NCBI GenBank assembly: GCA_903632075.3
Contig: CAHIKZ030000835.1
Coordinates: 1,104,501-1,168,500, forward strand
From: Acanthosepion pharaonis
Lineage: Eukaryota; Mollusca; Cephalopoda; Sepiida; Sepiidae
Direction of reading: 5' to 3'
DNA length: 64,000 bases
Part shown: positions 52,209-63,792 of the stretch, piece after piece
How positions within the stretch are numbered: the stretch's first letter is position 1
Layout: each line of letters begins with the position of its first letter
Notes under the pieces: generated by a model
Database searches by the model: none
Told to the model about the DNA's origin: nothing
What the model saw: only the letters and a program-made list of their open reading frames with translations
Position numbers and translations under genes: made by a program

Positions 52209-52399
52209 TCGTGAGAGATAAACAGGCTGAATACATATTTAGATAGATAGTGGATACAGGAGTTTTAGACAAGTTATATGGGCATCGAACTCTATTGAAG
52301 AAGAAAAAATTGACTAGATAACTATGAGATTGGGATAATTAGATAGGCAGTTCATATCTATATCAAATCTATCAAATTCTCTTAGCATAATGATCAAAA

Positions 52400-52401
<2 letters not shown>

Positions 52402-52439
<38 letters not shown>

Positions 52440-52450
52440 CATTCTTTTCT

Positions 52451-52487
<37 letters not shown>

Positions 52488-52488
52488 G
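52402..52488. repeat. TATC microsatellite
   Basis: Two (TATC)n runs separated by CTCATTCTTTTC. Confidence 0.97.
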
Positions 52489-52696
52489 TGATGTGAGGTT
52501 TGGCAGGACACAAAACTTAACTCGACAGAGTCAGTCGTGATAGTACATTCAATGCTCATCTAGACTCTAATAATAAGTATTATCTCCTCCTCCTAGATAA
52601 TTACCCAGGACTACTTATCATGAATGGAACAGTCCATTGATGATAGTAAGGAGAGTAATTGTCTCTTCCCACTAAACTGTCTTATACTGTTCATTT

Positions 52697-52732
<36 letters not shown>

Positions 52733-52758
52733 ATTCTGTTCATATCTTTCAGTCAAAG

Positions 52759-52816
<58 letters not shown>
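52697..52816. repeat. TATC microsatellite
   Basis: (TATC)n interrupted by TTATTCTGTTCATATCTTTC. It is the insertion target of the solo LTR that follows. Confidence 0.97.
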
Positions 52817-52817
<1 letters not shown>

Positions 52818-53153
52818 GTTATGGGACCTTACCCATAATAACATAATGGACTATTCCATACGTAATACTGCACCTCAAGAGGAAGCAGGGAGTTCAGTCT
52901 GAAGTCTGGAGTGAAGTCCGTCACGAGTCTGTCAGTCAGTCAGCGAGCGAATCAGTCAGTCGAGTCAGAGGCAGTCCGAAACAGAGTCGCGTTCAGACAA
53001 TTACTACTAAAGCTGATTGTTCGTATTAACACTTTCTACTTCTCTGTATATATTCCTGTTTGTGATATATCTGTCTTATTCCATATCCGTGTTCGAGTTC
53101 TTTATTGGTTCTACCTTAGACTATCAAGTAGTACAAGGAACCAGACCATAACA
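52817..53153. mobile_element. Solo LTR inserted in TATC repeat
   Basis: TGTTATGGGACCTTACCC at the left and CCAGACCATAACA at the right, TG..CA borders, 337 bp. CTATC lies on both sides (52812-52816, 53154-53158), though the microsatellite itself repeats CTAT. The ends match the LTR at 23319-23997. GTCAGTCAGT runs, a TATATA box (53048) and a TTATTGG near the 3' end are the only internal marks. No coding region. Confidence 0.8.
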
Positions 53154-53190
53154 CTATCTATCTCATTCTGTTCATATCTATCGATCAAAG

Positions 53191-53250
<60 letters not shown>
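53154..53250. repeat. TATC microsatellite
   Basis: Continuation of the TATC tract after the LTR. Confidence 0.97.
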
Positions 53251-53251
<1 letters not shown>

Positions 53252-53356
53252 TGAAGTCTGTGTTATACGCAGTACAAGACCGAAAGCGTGAAGAGACCAA
53301 TGAAAATCAAATCACTCAACTGTCTGGATTGATCTAATGAGACATTGATGGATTTG

Positions 53357-53668
53357 TTTTTTTACAGCATATCAACCTTTTGCAGGTTATTTAAATCCAG
53401 AAAATATCTTTATACTGTTATTTTGGAGATAATAATAATTTACTGATCCAAGTCATACTAATTAGCACCTATCAGGGGTGGGGGAGAGATATGGATTCAT
53501 ACAGTTTCCAAGGATATTTGCGAGTAAGTGAATACAATTCAATTCTGTGCCATTATCTATTACACCAGCCGTACATCCAAGTTCACAAACGGCCACCCAT
53601 CTTGGTACTGACCAAACTCGACGTTGCTTAACTTCTGTGATCGTTCAAGGAGGAGTGTTGATATGATA
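53357..53668 (-). mobile_element. Composite 5S/tRNA SINE, 5S head shortened
   Basis: The tail (ACAGCATATCAACCTTTTGC at 53365), body, tRNA-like part (GGTGTAATAGATAATGGCAC on the minus strand) and 5S-like part (GATCACAGAAGTTAAGCAAC, TTTGGTCAGTACCAAG) are present. The 5' end of the 5S part breaks into TAGA repeat at about 53660. Confidence 0.8.
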
Positions 53669-53783
53669 GATAGATAGACAGACAATGATCGATAGATATG
53701 AAATAGATAGATAGTAATATGACGTAAGCCTCAACTGATACATGCTTGCTAACCATTACAACATTTTGAAGTACCCTACCTAC

Positions 53784-53832
<49 letters not shown>

Positions 53833-53933
53833 ACAGCACATTATATCTCACTATGATAGATAGATAGATAGACTGACAGAAAGACAAGCAGATAGATAAA
53901 AACTGGCTTATATATTTATATATATATATATAT

Positions 53934-54015
<82 letters not shown>

Positions 54016-54114
54016 AGATCAGACTTAGATTGATATCTATCTATCTATCTATCTATCTAAACAGAGAAATAGACAGGCTGGCAGAAAGATAAACAGATGG
54101 GTAAAAACAGGCTT

Positions 54115-54172
<58 letters not shown>

Positions 54173-54300
54173 TTGAACAGACTGGGATAGACTGATATAA
54201 ACAAACTCGGTGTAATAGGTAAATAGCTGTACAAATATGAACAGACTTAGATCGATAAATAGATTGATAGCTAAATAGATATATGTGAATAACATTTAAT
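53663..54300. repeat. TATC to TAGA microsatellite cluster with polarity switch
   Basis: TAGA-sense repeats appear at 53663-53715. (TATC)n returns at 53778-53832, then (TAGA)n and (GA)n dominate from 53858 to 54175. Before 53660 only the TATC sense is seen. The change of sense makes long inverted-repeat potential. Confidence 0.95.
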
Positions 54301-54870
54301 CAATAAACCATTCTTTTCTTACACAATTTTCAAATTTCGATTGAATGCTGCACGAATGTTTTTCAACCAAAGCCACGCATGACTTGCCTCCATCATGAGA
54401 CCTGAGCGTCGATATTCGGTTTCGTCTTCGATCGAACAGCGTCTGCCAATGTAAACAACAGCCCCACCTCTCCCAATTCTTTCCGACTACCCATTTGGCC
54501 TCTTCTCAATTGGTAATCGCAGGCATTTACCAATCACTCGCCGCTTGTCCCCGTCATTGCTGTAAAAAATAAAAGAAGTCGATTGACAAAGACTCCACCT
54601 CGATCGTAAACTGGAATATACCCCTGCTTCAATCAATTTAATGTCAAATCACTTCACTTTGAATTGAAAAAAAATGGCGATATTTTATTACAAATAAAAT
54701 GAACAAGCTGATTACATGTTTTCGATTCGAAAATGAAATCTATCTCAGACACCCAGAGTTAAATTGTATGAAGAATAGCTATATTTTGCATTTAGTCTAA
54801 CGAATCGTTTTTTGTTTTTTTTTTAATCAAGTAGGTTAGAATACTGGAGTTTAACATTAGTTAAACTGTT
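54300..54870. other. Unique sequence of balanced composition
   Basis: 54330-54600 is little repetitive and not recognised. It could be single-copy DNA. Confidence 0.35.
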
Positions 54871-54874
54871 TAAA

Positions 54875-55110
54875 CAATCAGTATATAGGTGATATCAGTA
54901 ATGAAACTTATTTGTGTCTTAGTTTTAAAATTTTCCATTAATTAAGGAATTTTTTGTCTTAATGAATTACTTTTGGTTAAAGAAGCAAACATGTAGAAAA
55001 AATATCAACAATTCACCTCAAATGTTCTGGCATTATTGAAGAGAATTTCATTTGATTAAAATAAAACGGATTTATTAATTTCTTTTAAACTAGTTTTCAT
55101 CCATATTATT
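54875..55110 (+). repeat. Dispersed repeat, empty site for the hairpin element
   Basis: Contains GGTTAAAGAAGCAAACATGTAG uninterrupted, compared with the filled site at 51645-51895. It shows the target before insertion. Confidence 0.8.
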
Positions 55111-55350
55111 TCGACTCTGTCTTTCTTGCCAGACTGTTCCTATGTGGAACTCCTTTCTGTTTATTTGCTTCCCTGGGAACTACAATCTTCAAAAATTGAA
55201 TTGTAACTTCAATCACCATCTTCTATCTTCTTGCATTTCGTTCATCTTTTGTCTTTTCCTCAATCCTCCCTATACTCAGTCTCACTTTCACTCCATCTGA
55301 CCGCCTGCGTATTAGTAGCATTCCCGCCTTGCTTGGGGTGAAATGATTAA
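55111..55350 (+). mobile_element. Jockey-like LINE 3' end with open C-terminal frame
   Basis: The frame reads WNSFLFICFPGNYNLQKLNC, then NFNHHLLSSCISFIFCLF, and ends at a TGA near 55300. The CCTTGCTTGGGGTGAAATGA block and an A-run follow. This is the clearest of the four copies (3742, 31490, 36965) and identifies them as jockey-like reverse transcriptase ends. About 65 residues only. Confidence 0.8.
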
Positions 55351-55599
55351 AAAAATGAAGAAAGGGAATAAGAAAGAGGCCATAAGAAAAAAAGAAAATT
55401 ACTTTTGTTGCCTAATACCAGAGGGGCGTTAATAATCGGGGGTCGATTATTAATTTTTCTCAATCAGCAATAGACAGGGATGGATTTAATAAAAGTAAGG
55501 ATCGGAAAATCATTTAGAGGGGCAAAGACTGCGAATAGGAAGGTGTTAATAATCTCAGTGGATTCGAAAAAGGAATATATAAATAAATGCCGTCTATTA

Positions 55600-57000
55600 G
55601 GGACCTAATTGTAAATGTCGGTTATATAGATTGAAAGTAGAGAAGAAAAGAAATACAAAATACAGGAAATAAACGAAAGAAATATGGAAAGAAACGAAAA
55701 CAAACGAAGCAAGGAAACGAATGAAAAAACGAAGGACAGAAACAAAAGAAAAAATGAATAAAAAGAAAAATGAAGAAAAGAAAAGTAAGACAAAATGAAA
55801 GAATAAAACGAAGAAAATGGCGGAATGAAATAAAAAAATGAATGAAAAAAAACAAAAATGAAGGAAGGAAAAAGAAAGAATGATGAAGGAAGGAAACGAA
55901 AAAACGAAAAAAAGAAAAGAAATAATAAAACGAATAAAAATGAAGGAAGGAAAGAAAAGAAAAATGAAGGAAGGTTAGAAAAATGAAGCAATGAAAGCAA
56001 TTTCATGAAAATATGAAGGAAGGAAACGAAAGAAAAATATGAGGGAATGAAAGGAAAAAAATGAAGGAATGAAAGAAAAGAAAAACGAATGAAAGAAAAA
56101 AACCAAAGCAAGGAAAGTAATGAAAAATGAAGGAAAGAAACGAAAGGAAAACTGTGGAAAGGAAACGAATGAGAAAAGAAAGAAAAAAAAGGAAAGAAAA
56201 AATAAAAGAAAGAAACAAATGATAAAATAAAAGAAGGAAAAAAAAGAAAAAATGAAGGAAAACGAAAAATGAAAGAAAACAAAAAATGAAGAAAAGAAAA
56301 GCAAGGTAAAATAAGGGAATAAAACGAAGAAAATGATGGAATGAAAGAAATAATAAATTAAAAAGAAACAAAAATGAATCAAAGAAACGAAAAAAAATGA
56401 AGGAAGCGAAAGAAAAAAATGAAAAATGACAGTAAAGATGAGGAAATAAAATAAAGGAATGAAAGAAAAAATGAAGGAAGGTTAGAAAAATGAAGTAATG
56501 ATAGTAATGAAAACATAAAGGAAGGAAACGAAAGAAAAATATGAGGGAATGAAAGGAAAAAAATGAAGCACGGAAAGTAATGAAAAAAAAAGGAAAGAAA
56601 CGAAAGAAAAAATGAGCGAAGGAAACGAAAGAGAAAAGGAAAGAAAGAAACGAAAGAAAAATGAAAGAAAGAAGAAAACGAAAGAAAATATAGGTAAGAA
56701 AATGAAAAAAAATATTGCGACGGAAGAAAAGAAAAAATAAATGCAGGAAACGAAAGAAAACATAAAAGAAAAAAACAAAAGAAAAATGGAGGAAAGAAAC
56801 GAAAGAGAAAAGGTAAGAAAGAAACAAAAGAAAAAATGAAGAACGGAAAGAAAAAGAAAAAAATGAAGGAAATAAAGGGAAACATAGATAAGAAAATGAA
56901 AAAAAAATGATGGAATGAAAGAAAAGAAAAAAGAATTAAGAAAACGAAAGAAAAAAAATGAAAAGAAACAAAATGAAGAAACGGATAAAGAACGAAAAAT
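55600..57000. repeat. Second long polypurine tract
   Basis: About 1.4 kb of A/G-rich plus strand with irregular GAAAGAAAAATGAAGGAAGG units, less pure than the tract at 1-1835 (about 5% T and C). Long phenylalanine/serine frames on the minus strand are artefacts. A second short A-rich block lies at 57265-57420. Confidence 0.93.
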
Positions 57001-57260
57001 GAATCTTCTATGTCCCTTATGGACGTGGCGATCATTGCTCACCACAGCTTCTTATCCTATCTCTGTTTTTGTAATGCATATCTTTTGACACCCATTTGTA
57101 AAAGCTCGTCAGCTAGACAATCCGCTGTTTTTGTCCCCCTTCTCTTCGATATGTCCTGTGAGTGTTATATTTTACAAGCCTTCTTTCCCCATTATGTCTC
57201 CAAGAAATTTCAGCTCTTTCTGATTTTGAGTAAAAGTGTCTCTTCGCTGATTACGCGCTG
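57001..57260 (-). mobile_element. LINE reverse transcriptase C-terminal remnant (family B)
   Basis: On the minus strand LLLKIRKSAEISWRHNGERR, then KYNTHRTYREEGDKNSGLSS and WAMIATSIRD-like sequence match the order in 26356-26619 (RQLKFLGH.MRKE..., GKR..GRQ..., DRL...). It sits between the polypurine tract and an A-rich block. Confidence 0.75.
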
Positions 57261-57420
57261 CAGACGACCAAAAAGAAAGAAGAAAATGAAAAGAACAAAA
57301 ATAAAGGCTGAAAAGAAGATAAAAATAAAACTGAAAAAAAAAACAAAACAAAAAATAAGGCTGAAAAATACAAAAAAATAAGGCTGAAAAGAACTAAAAA
57401 AAGAAAATTACTAAAAGACA

Positions 57421-58440
57421 ATAAGAGTGAATAAAATTAACAAATCCAGCTGAACGACTAATGGACATTGTTGCCTTGATATTAAACAAGCGATCGTGTG
57501 CAAAATGGACGAAAGAAAAAGTAGTTTCGGAATGGTTCTATTCGTAGAGTCACGCATGAAAAGTCCGAAATACTCACAAAGTGTGGGAATGAAGAATGCG
57601 GCGAACAAGCGGCATCCTCACCAATCTCATTCTTATTTTTGCCTCATTGGACCCCCGAGCTGAATGCATGCGATATTAGCTCCAATTAGATCAACCCTAA
57701 CGTTGCAATGGCAGGCCTGTTAACAATGGGGCTGGCCGAAGCGGATGGTCCATTTATAATGATAAAGACCAGCTTGGAAACGGGCCGATTGTCTTTCGTG
57801 GACGACCGAGCCAAAGACGCTAGCAGGCAGATTCTATCCGTTGAGAATAGATAAACTGAATAGGCACAAGAAGTTTATCGACTTTCTCATAATTAAAGAT
57901 TTTATTCAGCTAAGAAAACTGACAAGGCCGGCAATTGCAAAAGGTGCAGATAGTTAACATTTGCCACCTCTAGTTAAGATGAGCAATAATATCACGGGAC
58001 AGCGCTTAAGAAATTGGTTCGGGGGTCATCTACAATCTTGTAGTGATTAGTCCAGAAGAACGCGAGCAATTTACTGTTCAATGGCAGCGTTGCTTTATGA
58101 TGGCACCCATGTTTTTCTTAGCGTATTGTCCGTCGAAAATGCCGGGTTGATTTCATCATAGATCGGAATTCTGCTTAGTGAATATTTGTTTCTTATCATT
58201 TCGCCACAAACAAGGCAATAATGTCACTAGGATGCAAGGAGGTTACTTAGTGTTAGCGAATAAGAAAAAAAAACAAAAAAACATTGTGAACTAACTCTAC
58301 AGAATCACAAAGAACTAAGCCTATTAACAAAAACGACATCACTTGAGGACTTTCAACTGTAGCAACAGCCAAAATGGATATCAAATAAAGACTTAATCAA
58401 GAAAAGCGAAAATAATGAAATAATCAAGATGTAGATCTTC
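57421..58440. other. Low-repeat sequence island
   Basis: About 1 kb with balanced composition and no recognised repeat, open frame or element. 57600-58200 stands out most in this window. It could be conserved non-coding or single-copy DNA. Confidence 0.35.
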
Positions 58441-58454
58441 CACACTGCTTTAAA

Positions 58455-58930
58455 TAAAAGGTTAGAAAGGAAACTCCCGTCAATACTGAAAAGAGCGATA
58501 ACAGCTACTGGACTTGAGAAACCGATTTTCCTGAAAAATATCTTTTTAAGAAAAAGAATTTATAAATTTCAGCCGTCACAAAAAATGTTAGAAAGGAAAC
58601 CCCCGTCAATACTGAAAAGAGCGATAACAGCTACTGGACTTGAGAAGCCTATTTTCCCGAAAAATAGTTTTTTTTAAGAAAAAGATTCGATAAATTTCAA
58701 CCGACAGCGTTACTAGCTGCTCGGTCAATGAACGCCGACTGTTTCGTATAAGGAAACGGCTAATATTAACATTACTATGAGAGATTAAGAGAACAGATAC
58801 TACACTTTGATCCCAGCTTAGTAGCCATGCAGTGAAGAAAAGCGTGCCACTGGCTGCTCGGTCAATGAATGCCAAATGTTTCCATATAAGGAAACGCTTA
58901 CAATTATAATTACCACTAGAGCTATCTATA
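58455..58930. repeat. Two interlocked duplications
   Basis: A ~128-bp unit (GTTAGAAAGGAAACYCCCGT ... GCGATAACAGCTACTGGACT ... TTTCARCCG) occurs at 58459-58585 and 58587-58705. A second block (CTGCTCGGTCAATGAA, TATAAGGAAACG) occurs at 58719-58780 and 58855-58910. Confidence 0.85.
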
Positions 58931-59525
58931 AAATGCTTCATGGTTTGCGTCTCAAATAGACTCTGACTACTAAACCCAGCTCCAAGCCGGAGGATGGACA
59001 GAGACAGTTAACAGGCGTTTAATAATAAGCTTTTTCGGGGATATGAAGATCGACAGCCCAGGAAGGTAGTCTTTCGAGAGGAAGGAAAACCCTATTTTTA
59101 AACATCACTGCTTTGCGGTCATATCCAAACACGAACAAAGCGATGGAAGAAAATCAAAACAGAAAATCCGGTGTGGAGCCCTGAAGGCGGTTGGCTGTCA
59201 ACACTGACAAATTTCCGGTAATTTCTACAGCCAAAGCTGACCCCTGATGTAATGAGCTGTATTCCTTTGGAACTTGTTGGTACGGCCTGAGCCTTGTAGA
59301 CGTCACGCCAACAAAAGGATTGAATTTTGATCGAAGAGGGCGCTACCTTTATCTCAAGAGCTAAACAGATGCCTAATTAGAGCTGGGGAGAACAAATACT
59401 ACAGGTGGTCTTTTATTCGTCCCACTACTGTGATGGGATATGGCACACGGCTGGTTTAAAGTGTGGAGCCCCAGCGTGCACACATGGGCCAAGTCCAAAA
59501 ATTACCCTGTCCCCGAAATCTGAAC
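58931..59525. other. Unique sequence, nothing recognised
   Basis: Balanced composition. No feature supported. Confidence 0.4.
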
Positions 59526-59870
59526 ATTCATTGGACAAACGAAAGAAACATTCCAGAAGTTAAGAAAAGAGTGCTGGATTGCTATGTGGTATCCATTCTT
59601 TCATATGACAGTGGATGTTGGACAATCTCCCTACGGATGAGGGAAAAAAAACTAGAGAGCAAAAATGTGGGTCTACAGAAGGATATTGAGAATTCTGCAA
59701 GCAACGAGGAAGGCTTAAAGAAAATGGCAACAGAAAGAACACTTCTGCAGAAAACTAGAAAGAGACAGCTGAAATTCCTTGAACACACAATGAGGAAGGA
59801 GAGCTAGGAAAAATTAACACTCACAGGGCATGAGAAACAGAGGAAAACAGCGATACGCTTACATGGCGAG
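59526..59870 (+). mobile_element. LINE reverse transcriptase C-terminal remnant (family B)
   Basis: An open frame of 114 codons reads KKRVLDCYVVSILSYDSGCW, TISLRMREKKLESKNVGLQK, SNEEGLKKMATERTLLQKTR and RQLKFLEHTMRKES. This is the longest unbroken stretch of this family here. The RRMLRI block is altered to QKDIENSAS by a local frameshift pair. 5'-truncated. The 3' side is broken near 59870. Confidence 0.88.
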
Positions 59871-59926
59871 CTTGTGTCCACTTGAAGTTTCACGAGCTTG
59901 TGATGACACAGAAATACTCCCCCATT

Positions 59927-59972
59927 AGTCAGGGTAAGGAAAATCTATTTATCATACCCTGACTAAATTTGC
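59927..59972. repeat. Short inverted repeat
   Basis: ATTAGTCAGGGTA and TACCCTGACTAAAT flank an 18-nt loop. CCTTACCCTAACGAG (59983) is a further worn copy of the same end. Possibly MITE ends. Confidence 0.55.
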
Positions 59973-60067
59973 CTTACCCTAACGAGTGATTTTTGTAGGC
60001 TACATCCTACCGTATTTGTAATGCTACAATTCAAATTAAAATATACGGAATCGTATAATTTGTTTCG

Positions 60068-60235
60068 TTCGTTTTCTGCGGCATATCAACCCTTTGCAGC
60101 TTATTTAAAACCAGAAAATATTTTTAGATTGCAAGAATTATTTTAATGTTTTAGTGATACAAGTCTTAATAATTAACACAAAGCTGGGGGAAGACGAGGT
60201 GAGTTTACACCTAATCAGAATAACATAAACAAACA
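60068..60235 (-). mobile_element. 5S/tRNA SINE, 3' part only
   Basis: TTCTGCGGCATATCAACCCT, CCAGAAAATATTTTTAGATT and AGCTGGGGGAAGACGAGG match the tail and body of 60412-60742. The heads are missing. Confidence 0.75.
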
Positions 60236-60411
60236 AGAAATTATAATGTGGTTATAAAGTGGGGGATCAATTCTATAGTACAATCAATATATAAACAGAT
60301 CCCCCACTGCATAGCCACAGTAGTTTTCTCTACATTTATATCCCAGCGAATCCATATAAATCTAAAAGACATACCTATATATCTAATCGGAAATTCATTG
60401 ACTGATTGATT

Positions 60412-60742
60412 TGTTTTTTACGGTTTATCAAGCCTTTTCAGATTATTTAAAGTCAGAAAATATTTTTAGATTGGAGATAATAATGGTTTAGCGATAGACG
60501 TCTTACTAATTAACCCATAGCTGGGGGGAGAAGCGGTAGATTCATAACTATCCCAGGGGTAGGGTACTTCCGCGTACGGGAATATAACTAACTCAATGGG
60601 AATTGGAACTCGTCTATCAGATTTCCAATTCCAAGATATTATCCATTAGCACCGCACATCCAAGCTTATAGCACCTGAAACTCCCAAGCGGTTACCCATC
60701 TAAGTACTGACCAGAATCGACGTGGCTTAACTTCGGTATCAA
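60412..60742 (-). mobile_element. Composite 5S/tRNA SINE
   Basis: From the right on the minus strand: CGAAGTTAAGCCACGTCGAT and GGTCAGTACTTAGATGGGTA (5S-like). Then GTGCTAATGGATAATATCTT and AGACGAGTTCCAATTCCC (tRNA-like), the body with CTATGGGTTAATTAGTAAG, and the tail ending GATAAACCGTAAAAAAC. The 5' third of the 5S part is missing. Confidence 0.85.
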
Positions 60743-60944
60743 ACTCTTCACACGCTTATATAAAATCTCAAGAGGTGTTTTCAGTGGTGAAAAAAAATCG
60801 ACTGTCCATATATAATTTTAATTTGAATATACATCAATCTATTTGAAAAAAATAAACTTCCTTAAAAAATAAGACAAGACTTTTAAAAATATAAATAGCA
60901 TTAGGTATAGGTCAGTCTCGGTAGGCTATGGTGATTTCTAGGCC

Positions 60945-61095
60945 TAGCTTAGATACAGCACAAGGCCGAAAGTATGGGCCACCCAGTGAGGATCGAAATC
61001 ACTACTCAGTCGTAATTATTCTAACGAGACAAGCTTGTTAACAAATACACCACAAGGCCGAAAGTATAGGGCACCCAGTGAGGATCGAAATTATT
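60945..61095 (-). repeat. tRNA-like unit, one and a half copies
   Basis: ACAAGGCCGAAAGTATGGG followed by CACCCAGTGAGGATCGAAAT occurs at 60980 and 61051, the minus-strand form of the 38-kb array unit. Confidence 0.75.
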
Positions 61096-61577
61096 AGAGT
61101 AGATCTTACGATTACATCTAGCAATTCCAACAGGTAATGATGAGACCTAGCTGCCAATTTAGCACTGTGCTTAAAGAAAGCGTAAAAAGATCATTCAGGC
61201 CTTCAGTAATGGTACAAACATTCATACTCTGGCTTTCATTTTCAAAGTCCATTCAAGAACCATCAACAGAACGATGAATAAGTTTTAAAAAAGAGGGAAC
61301 AGTAAAGAGGAAAACTGGTTCAGTGAAAACCCAAAATCAAGGGGGGTCATCATTTCAGCTTAGAGTTAAAGAGATCAATTAGAAAAGATCCAACTCAATT
61401 CATAAGACTTTTGGCACGTGAGAGAGGAGTTTCAGCTATGACAGTCCAATGAGCAGTGAAAAAAATGACTTGAAAATAAAATCGTACGTGAAACGTGTGA
61501 GGCAACTTGTTACTCCAGTACAGAGAGTTAGAAAAAGCGAAGATCATCTTGAATAAGTTGGAAAATTATCATGTAAT

Positions 61578-61789
<212 letters not shown>

Positions 61790-61792
61790 GTT

Positions 61793-61901
61793 AGCTCTAT
61801 CTCTGATATTGAGCGCTTTCTAATAAGTACCGCGCATATAATATATAAATAATTATACATATATATATATTTGTTTATATTTATATACACTTTTCACACA
61901 C

Positions 61902-61980
<79 letters not shown>
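61793..61980. repeat. 65-bp shared module and CA/TA microsatellite
   Basis: 61793-61857 is identical to 42616-42680 (AGCTCTATCTCTGATATTGA to AATAATTATA). It is followed by AT-rich sequence and (CA)n(TA)n. Confidence 0.93.
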
Positions 61981-61981
<1 letters not shown>

Positions 61982-62284
61982 CTTTATTTCAATCCTTCAT
62001 GGGCTTCCGATCCTTAGCTATGATTAATTAATAATGTCATTTTCGTTTATGATCGATTCCATCACGATACTTCTGTTAAGCTTGGAGAGTAAATAGACAT
62101 TCTTATTGTCCAGAGTTCAATAGTTTTATAAGAACCTCGGAGAATTACAGTAGGATAACTTTAATCATTTCTAAAATACAATGGTTCAGAACTTAATCTA
62201 ACAATTGGACAATTTTTCTGTTACATGATTTGAACAATTTTGTTGTTACACCCGATATTTAAAGTAATTGTTCTGATGAGCTTT

Positions 62285-62360
62285 CTTCGTTAGTACCTCG
62301 ATTTCATAAAGTTGGGCGCAGTACTAGATTGACAGTTAGGTCTCATTATTTTACTGTTGA
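62285..62360 (+). mobile_element. Jockey-like LINE fragment
   Basis: GCGCAGTACTAGATTGACAG followed by TTTTACTGTTGAAA matches 31548-31626. Short. Confidence 0.45.
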
Positions 62361-62419
62361 AATTGTTTTATGTAACAGTAATTTTGCTAATTTCAACTCT
62401 TGTATTTCCGCACTATCTC

Positions 62420-63070
62420 TTTTTTTATGTGCCGTGTCTACTCAGGATGTCGGCGATCATGGCTCTCCACAACATCCTGTTATTTGCAACTATTAATAAA
62501 TTTTGTCTTTTTACTATTTCTCTCAAACCTTCCATCATCTATTTAGTCCAGATCCCTGAGGATGTTATGAGCTGTTTTCCTCTGTCCCTCTTGCCTTAAA
62601 TCTGTCCTGTGGGTATCGAATTTTTAATGGCCCTTTTCCTCATTATGTCCATTAAAAATTTCAACCGTCGAATGAAGAAGTTTAAGAATAAGTTTCCATT
62701 TTGTTTCCATTTTCTATAAAACTTTGTCGTAGCTCACATATTTGGTCCATTGTATTCTTAGCACACTTCAAGTACAACCATATTTCTAATGCTTCTTTTT
62801 TCTTTGTATCAAACGAAGTTTTCTGTTTCTTAACACACTGCTTTTGGAATGTGTCTTTGGCTATCCCAGTGAACCTTGCCTGGAACCATAGTTCCGTTGC
62901 TTCAAGTCTTTTTTACATCTTCGAGAAGATTGTCCAGCATTCACTGCAATATAGGTGGACAGATATCACGTAACAGTTGAGTACTCCTTTCTTTGTTTGA
63001 AACGAGATTGTCTAGCATTCACAGCAACAGATAGGTGGACAGATATCGTGTAAAGTTTAGTACACTTTTC
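62420..63070 (-). mobile_element. LINE reverse transcriptase remnant, rearranged (family B)
   Basis: On the minus strand CSECWTIFSKM and KRLEATELWFQ (62960-62890) are followed by GIAKDTFQKQCVKKQKTSFD (62870-62800), which normally precedes them. Then come remnants of RQLKFLGH.MRKE (about 62660) and the tail (to 62430). A GTCCACCTATCTGTTGCTGT repeat at 63010-63035 duplicates the WTI block. Block order shows rearrangement or two overlapping copies. Confidence 0.75.
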
Positions 63071-63429
63071 TCCCCATGGAAAGACTTCACTCAGACATCA
63101 ACAAGGACATTCTATAGACGCTTCTGAAATACGAATATAAAGGAAAGCGCGTTGTAATGAGAACGTGGGAGAGAAATCCACGTCTAGGACGCAAGCAAGG
63201 AAGGCCAACGGCATTGATTTTTATACTTAATTCCCTTCCAAGGCGCTTCTTTTTTTTAATTACTCTGCAGTAAGTATTACGTTTGAATCCTATATCAAGC
63301 GCGGCTCTGGTTGCGTGACGGAATGGCGGGAGGGTGTGTGTGTGGTGATATGAAGCATGTTTTGGCTTGACACTAATTAATCCTATTAACAACTGAGGAG
63401 GCTCAGTAATAAACGGTCTAGTCTGGGTC

Positions 63430-63536
63430 GGCACACGCGCCAGCGCGCAAGCACACACACACGTACACACACAAACACACACACGTACACACACAAACAC
63501 ACACACGTACATATGCACTCCATTAAACGTGTATTA

Positions 63537-63575
<39 letters not shown>

Positions 63576-63618
63576 ATAGTAAAAAAAAACTTAAATGATA
63601 TAAATCGGTTATATATAT

Positions 63619-63665
<47 letters not shown>

Positions 63666-63746
63666 GTATATATATTTCTGTTTGTACATTATCTTTATAT
63701 ATATATATTATATTTTAGCTCCGTAATATATATGTATGTATTAATT

Positions 63747-63792
<46 letters not shown>
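63430..63792. repeat. CA, TA, TG and CT microsatellites
   Basis: (AC)n with GT interruptions at 63450-63508, (TA)(TG)n at 63540-63574, (CA)n at 63620-63658, TA runs, (CT)n at 63748-63769 and (TA)n at 63770-63792. Confidence 0.95.

Noticed and set aside
51994..54295. Serine-isoleucine-tyrosine-leucine repeat frames
   Set aside because: Products of TATC/TAGA microsatellites.
55605..57045. Frames of 135-274 codons rich in phenylalanine and serine
   Set aside because: Same cause as above, from the second polypurine tract.
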